Assembly (NCBI RefSeq): GCF_035978755.1
Contig: NZ_CP108414.1
Span: 3,596,001 to 3,660,000 of the forward strand
Origin: Streptomyces sp. NBC_01298
GTDB taxonomy: Bacteria; Actinomycetota; Actinomycetes; Streptomycetales; Streptomycetaceae
Direction of reading: 5' to 3'
Length of the DNA stretch: 64,000 bases
Shown piece after piece: positions 63,520 through 64,000 of this stretch. The notes below the pieces were generated by a model, which saw only the letters and a list, made by a program, of their open reading frames with translations, searched no databases and was not told the DNA's origin. The position numbers were made by a program, and so were the translations under genes. Numbering within the stretch: the first letter of the stretch is position 1; each line of letters begins with the position of its first letter.

Positions 63520-63729
63520 GTGGTGATCAAGGTCGTCAAGGGGAACCCGACCCCGGAGGAGCTGGCCGCCGCACTGGCGGTGGTCCGAGCGCGCGCGGCG
63601 GCCCTCGCGTCGGAGCCGGCGGGCGCGGAGCGGGTGACCGACGCGTGGGCGGCACCGGGCCGGGTGGCCCGGCGGACCCTGCCGCGTCCCGGACCGGGCG
63701 CGTGGGGCCGTACGTACTGGCCAGCGTAG
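63520..63729 (+). CDS. pccE: Acyl-CoA carboxylase epsilon subunit
   Basis: 69 residues from GTG 63520 (GTG 63523 also possible), AGGAGG upstream, 26 nt after pccB. Matches the small epsilon subunit found only in actinobacteria: VIKVVKGNPTPEELAAALAV, then a disordered middle, and a C-terminal RVARRTLPRPGPGAWGRTYW that binds the beta subunit. It stabilises the alpha/beta carboxylase complex. Confidence 0.93.
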   Translation: MVIKVVKGNPTPEELAAALAVVRARAAALASEPAGAERVTDAWAAPGRVARRTLPRPGPGAWGRTYWPA

Positions 63730-63795
63730 ATGTGGTCGTAGGCGCGGTCGCGTCGTCGTAGGCGCGGCCGCGGATGAAGATGGCGTGAACTGCCC

Positions 63796-63827
63796 GTGGC
63801 GCCTGAGTACCCGTACTCAGGCGCCAC
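63796..63827 (+). promoter_or_regulatory. Perfect palindrome upstream of a 44-codon ORF
   Basis: gtggcgcctgagtac-cc-gtactcaggcgccac, 15-bp perfect arms with a 2-nt centre; no T-run follows. It ends 27 nt before ATG 63855. Might be an operator, or a terminator for pccE. Confidence 0.5.
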
Positions 63828-63854
63828 AGGACTGCTCGGGGCCAGGATCGGAGC

Positions 63855-63989
63855 ATGCTCTGGTCAGACCCGAAGAACGAGCCGCCGAAGGACATGCGCG
63901 ATGCCGCGGCGATGGTCCGGCGGATGACGGTGATCGTCGTCATCGCGATGGTCGTCGTGGTGTACGTGCTGGGCGTGGGCGGTTTCTAG
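63855..63989 (+). CDS. 44-residue single-span membrane protein
   Basis: ATG 63855 with AGGA at 7 nt. Reads MLWSDPKNEPPKDMRDAAAM, then VRRMTVIVVIAMVVVVYVLG, then VGGF and TAG at 63987-63989: a charged 20-residue head and one membrane helix at the C-terminus. Frame, ribosome site and topology all fit a real gene. Function unknown. Confidence 0.62.
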   Translation: MLWSDPKNEPPKDMRDAAAMVRRMTVIVVIAMVVVVYVLGVGGF

Positions 63990-64000
63990 CGCCGCGAGCC

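Overview
The window is high-GC actinobacterial DNA, almost certainly the conserved core of a Streptomyces chromosome. The evidence is third-codon-position G/C almost everywhere, many GTG/TTG starts, mycothiol chemistry (mca), GTP-dependent PEP carboxykinase, acyl-CoA carboxylase pccB/pccE, a LAxTG sortase substrate, and a gene order (greA, mca, ilvA, metB, msrA, hutH, cya, birA, pccB, pccE) that I remember from model streptomycetes. No rRNA, tRNA or CRISPR was seen.

Layout. 1-3 kb: end of a glucose/GlcNAc-type PTS EIIC gene, a small DeoR-type DNA-binding protein, a small membrane protein and an AlaA-like aminotransferase. 3-5 kb: a translationally coupled pair, polyprenyl diphosphate synthase-like enzyme plus heme oxygenase. 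6.3-10.9 kb: a four-gene operon of a periplasmic-binding-like protein, TelA, a binding-protein/vWA lipoprotein and a small membrane protein. 11-14 kb: pckG, a hemolysin III/PAQR protein behind a palindromic operator, and an F420-type oxidoreductase. 14.2-20.9 kb: a cell-surface glycan operon (processive GT2, GT39-like, DPM1/GtrA fusion, copper radical oxidase). 21.2-28.5 kb: a thioredoxin-fold DUF255 protein, an orphan large serine recombinase with lower GC, and a STAND/TPR ATPase.

28.6-38.4 kb: mca with a small membrane partner, a DUF4307 protein, greA, a DrrAB-like exporter, ilvA, a MarR regulator, a compact sigma/membrane-protein pair, metB and an uncharacterised membrane-anchored protein. 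38.4-46.3 kb: a 1465-residue secreted LamG/FG-GAP/ricin protein, msrA and a Tat-exported sulfatase. 46.4-54.2 kb: alcohol dehydrogenase with a divergent XRE regulator, a double GNAT, a MacB-like ABC pair, an L,D-transpeptidase, a conserved acidic protein and a LADTG surface protein. 54.3-64 kb: hutH, a GAF-GGDEF diguanylate cyclase, an enoyl-CoA hydratase, adenylate cyclase, birA, a decayed TnpB element, pccB, pccE and a 44-residue membrane ORF.

Most of the window is housekeeping. The accessory signals worth following are the heme oxygenase/prenyl synthase pair, the copper-oxidase glycan operon, the TelA/vWA operon, the orphan serine recombinase beside two codon-shifted patches, the TnpB remnant with a candidate omega RNA, and a family of intergenic repeats plus short tandem repeats that cluster at gene 3' ends.
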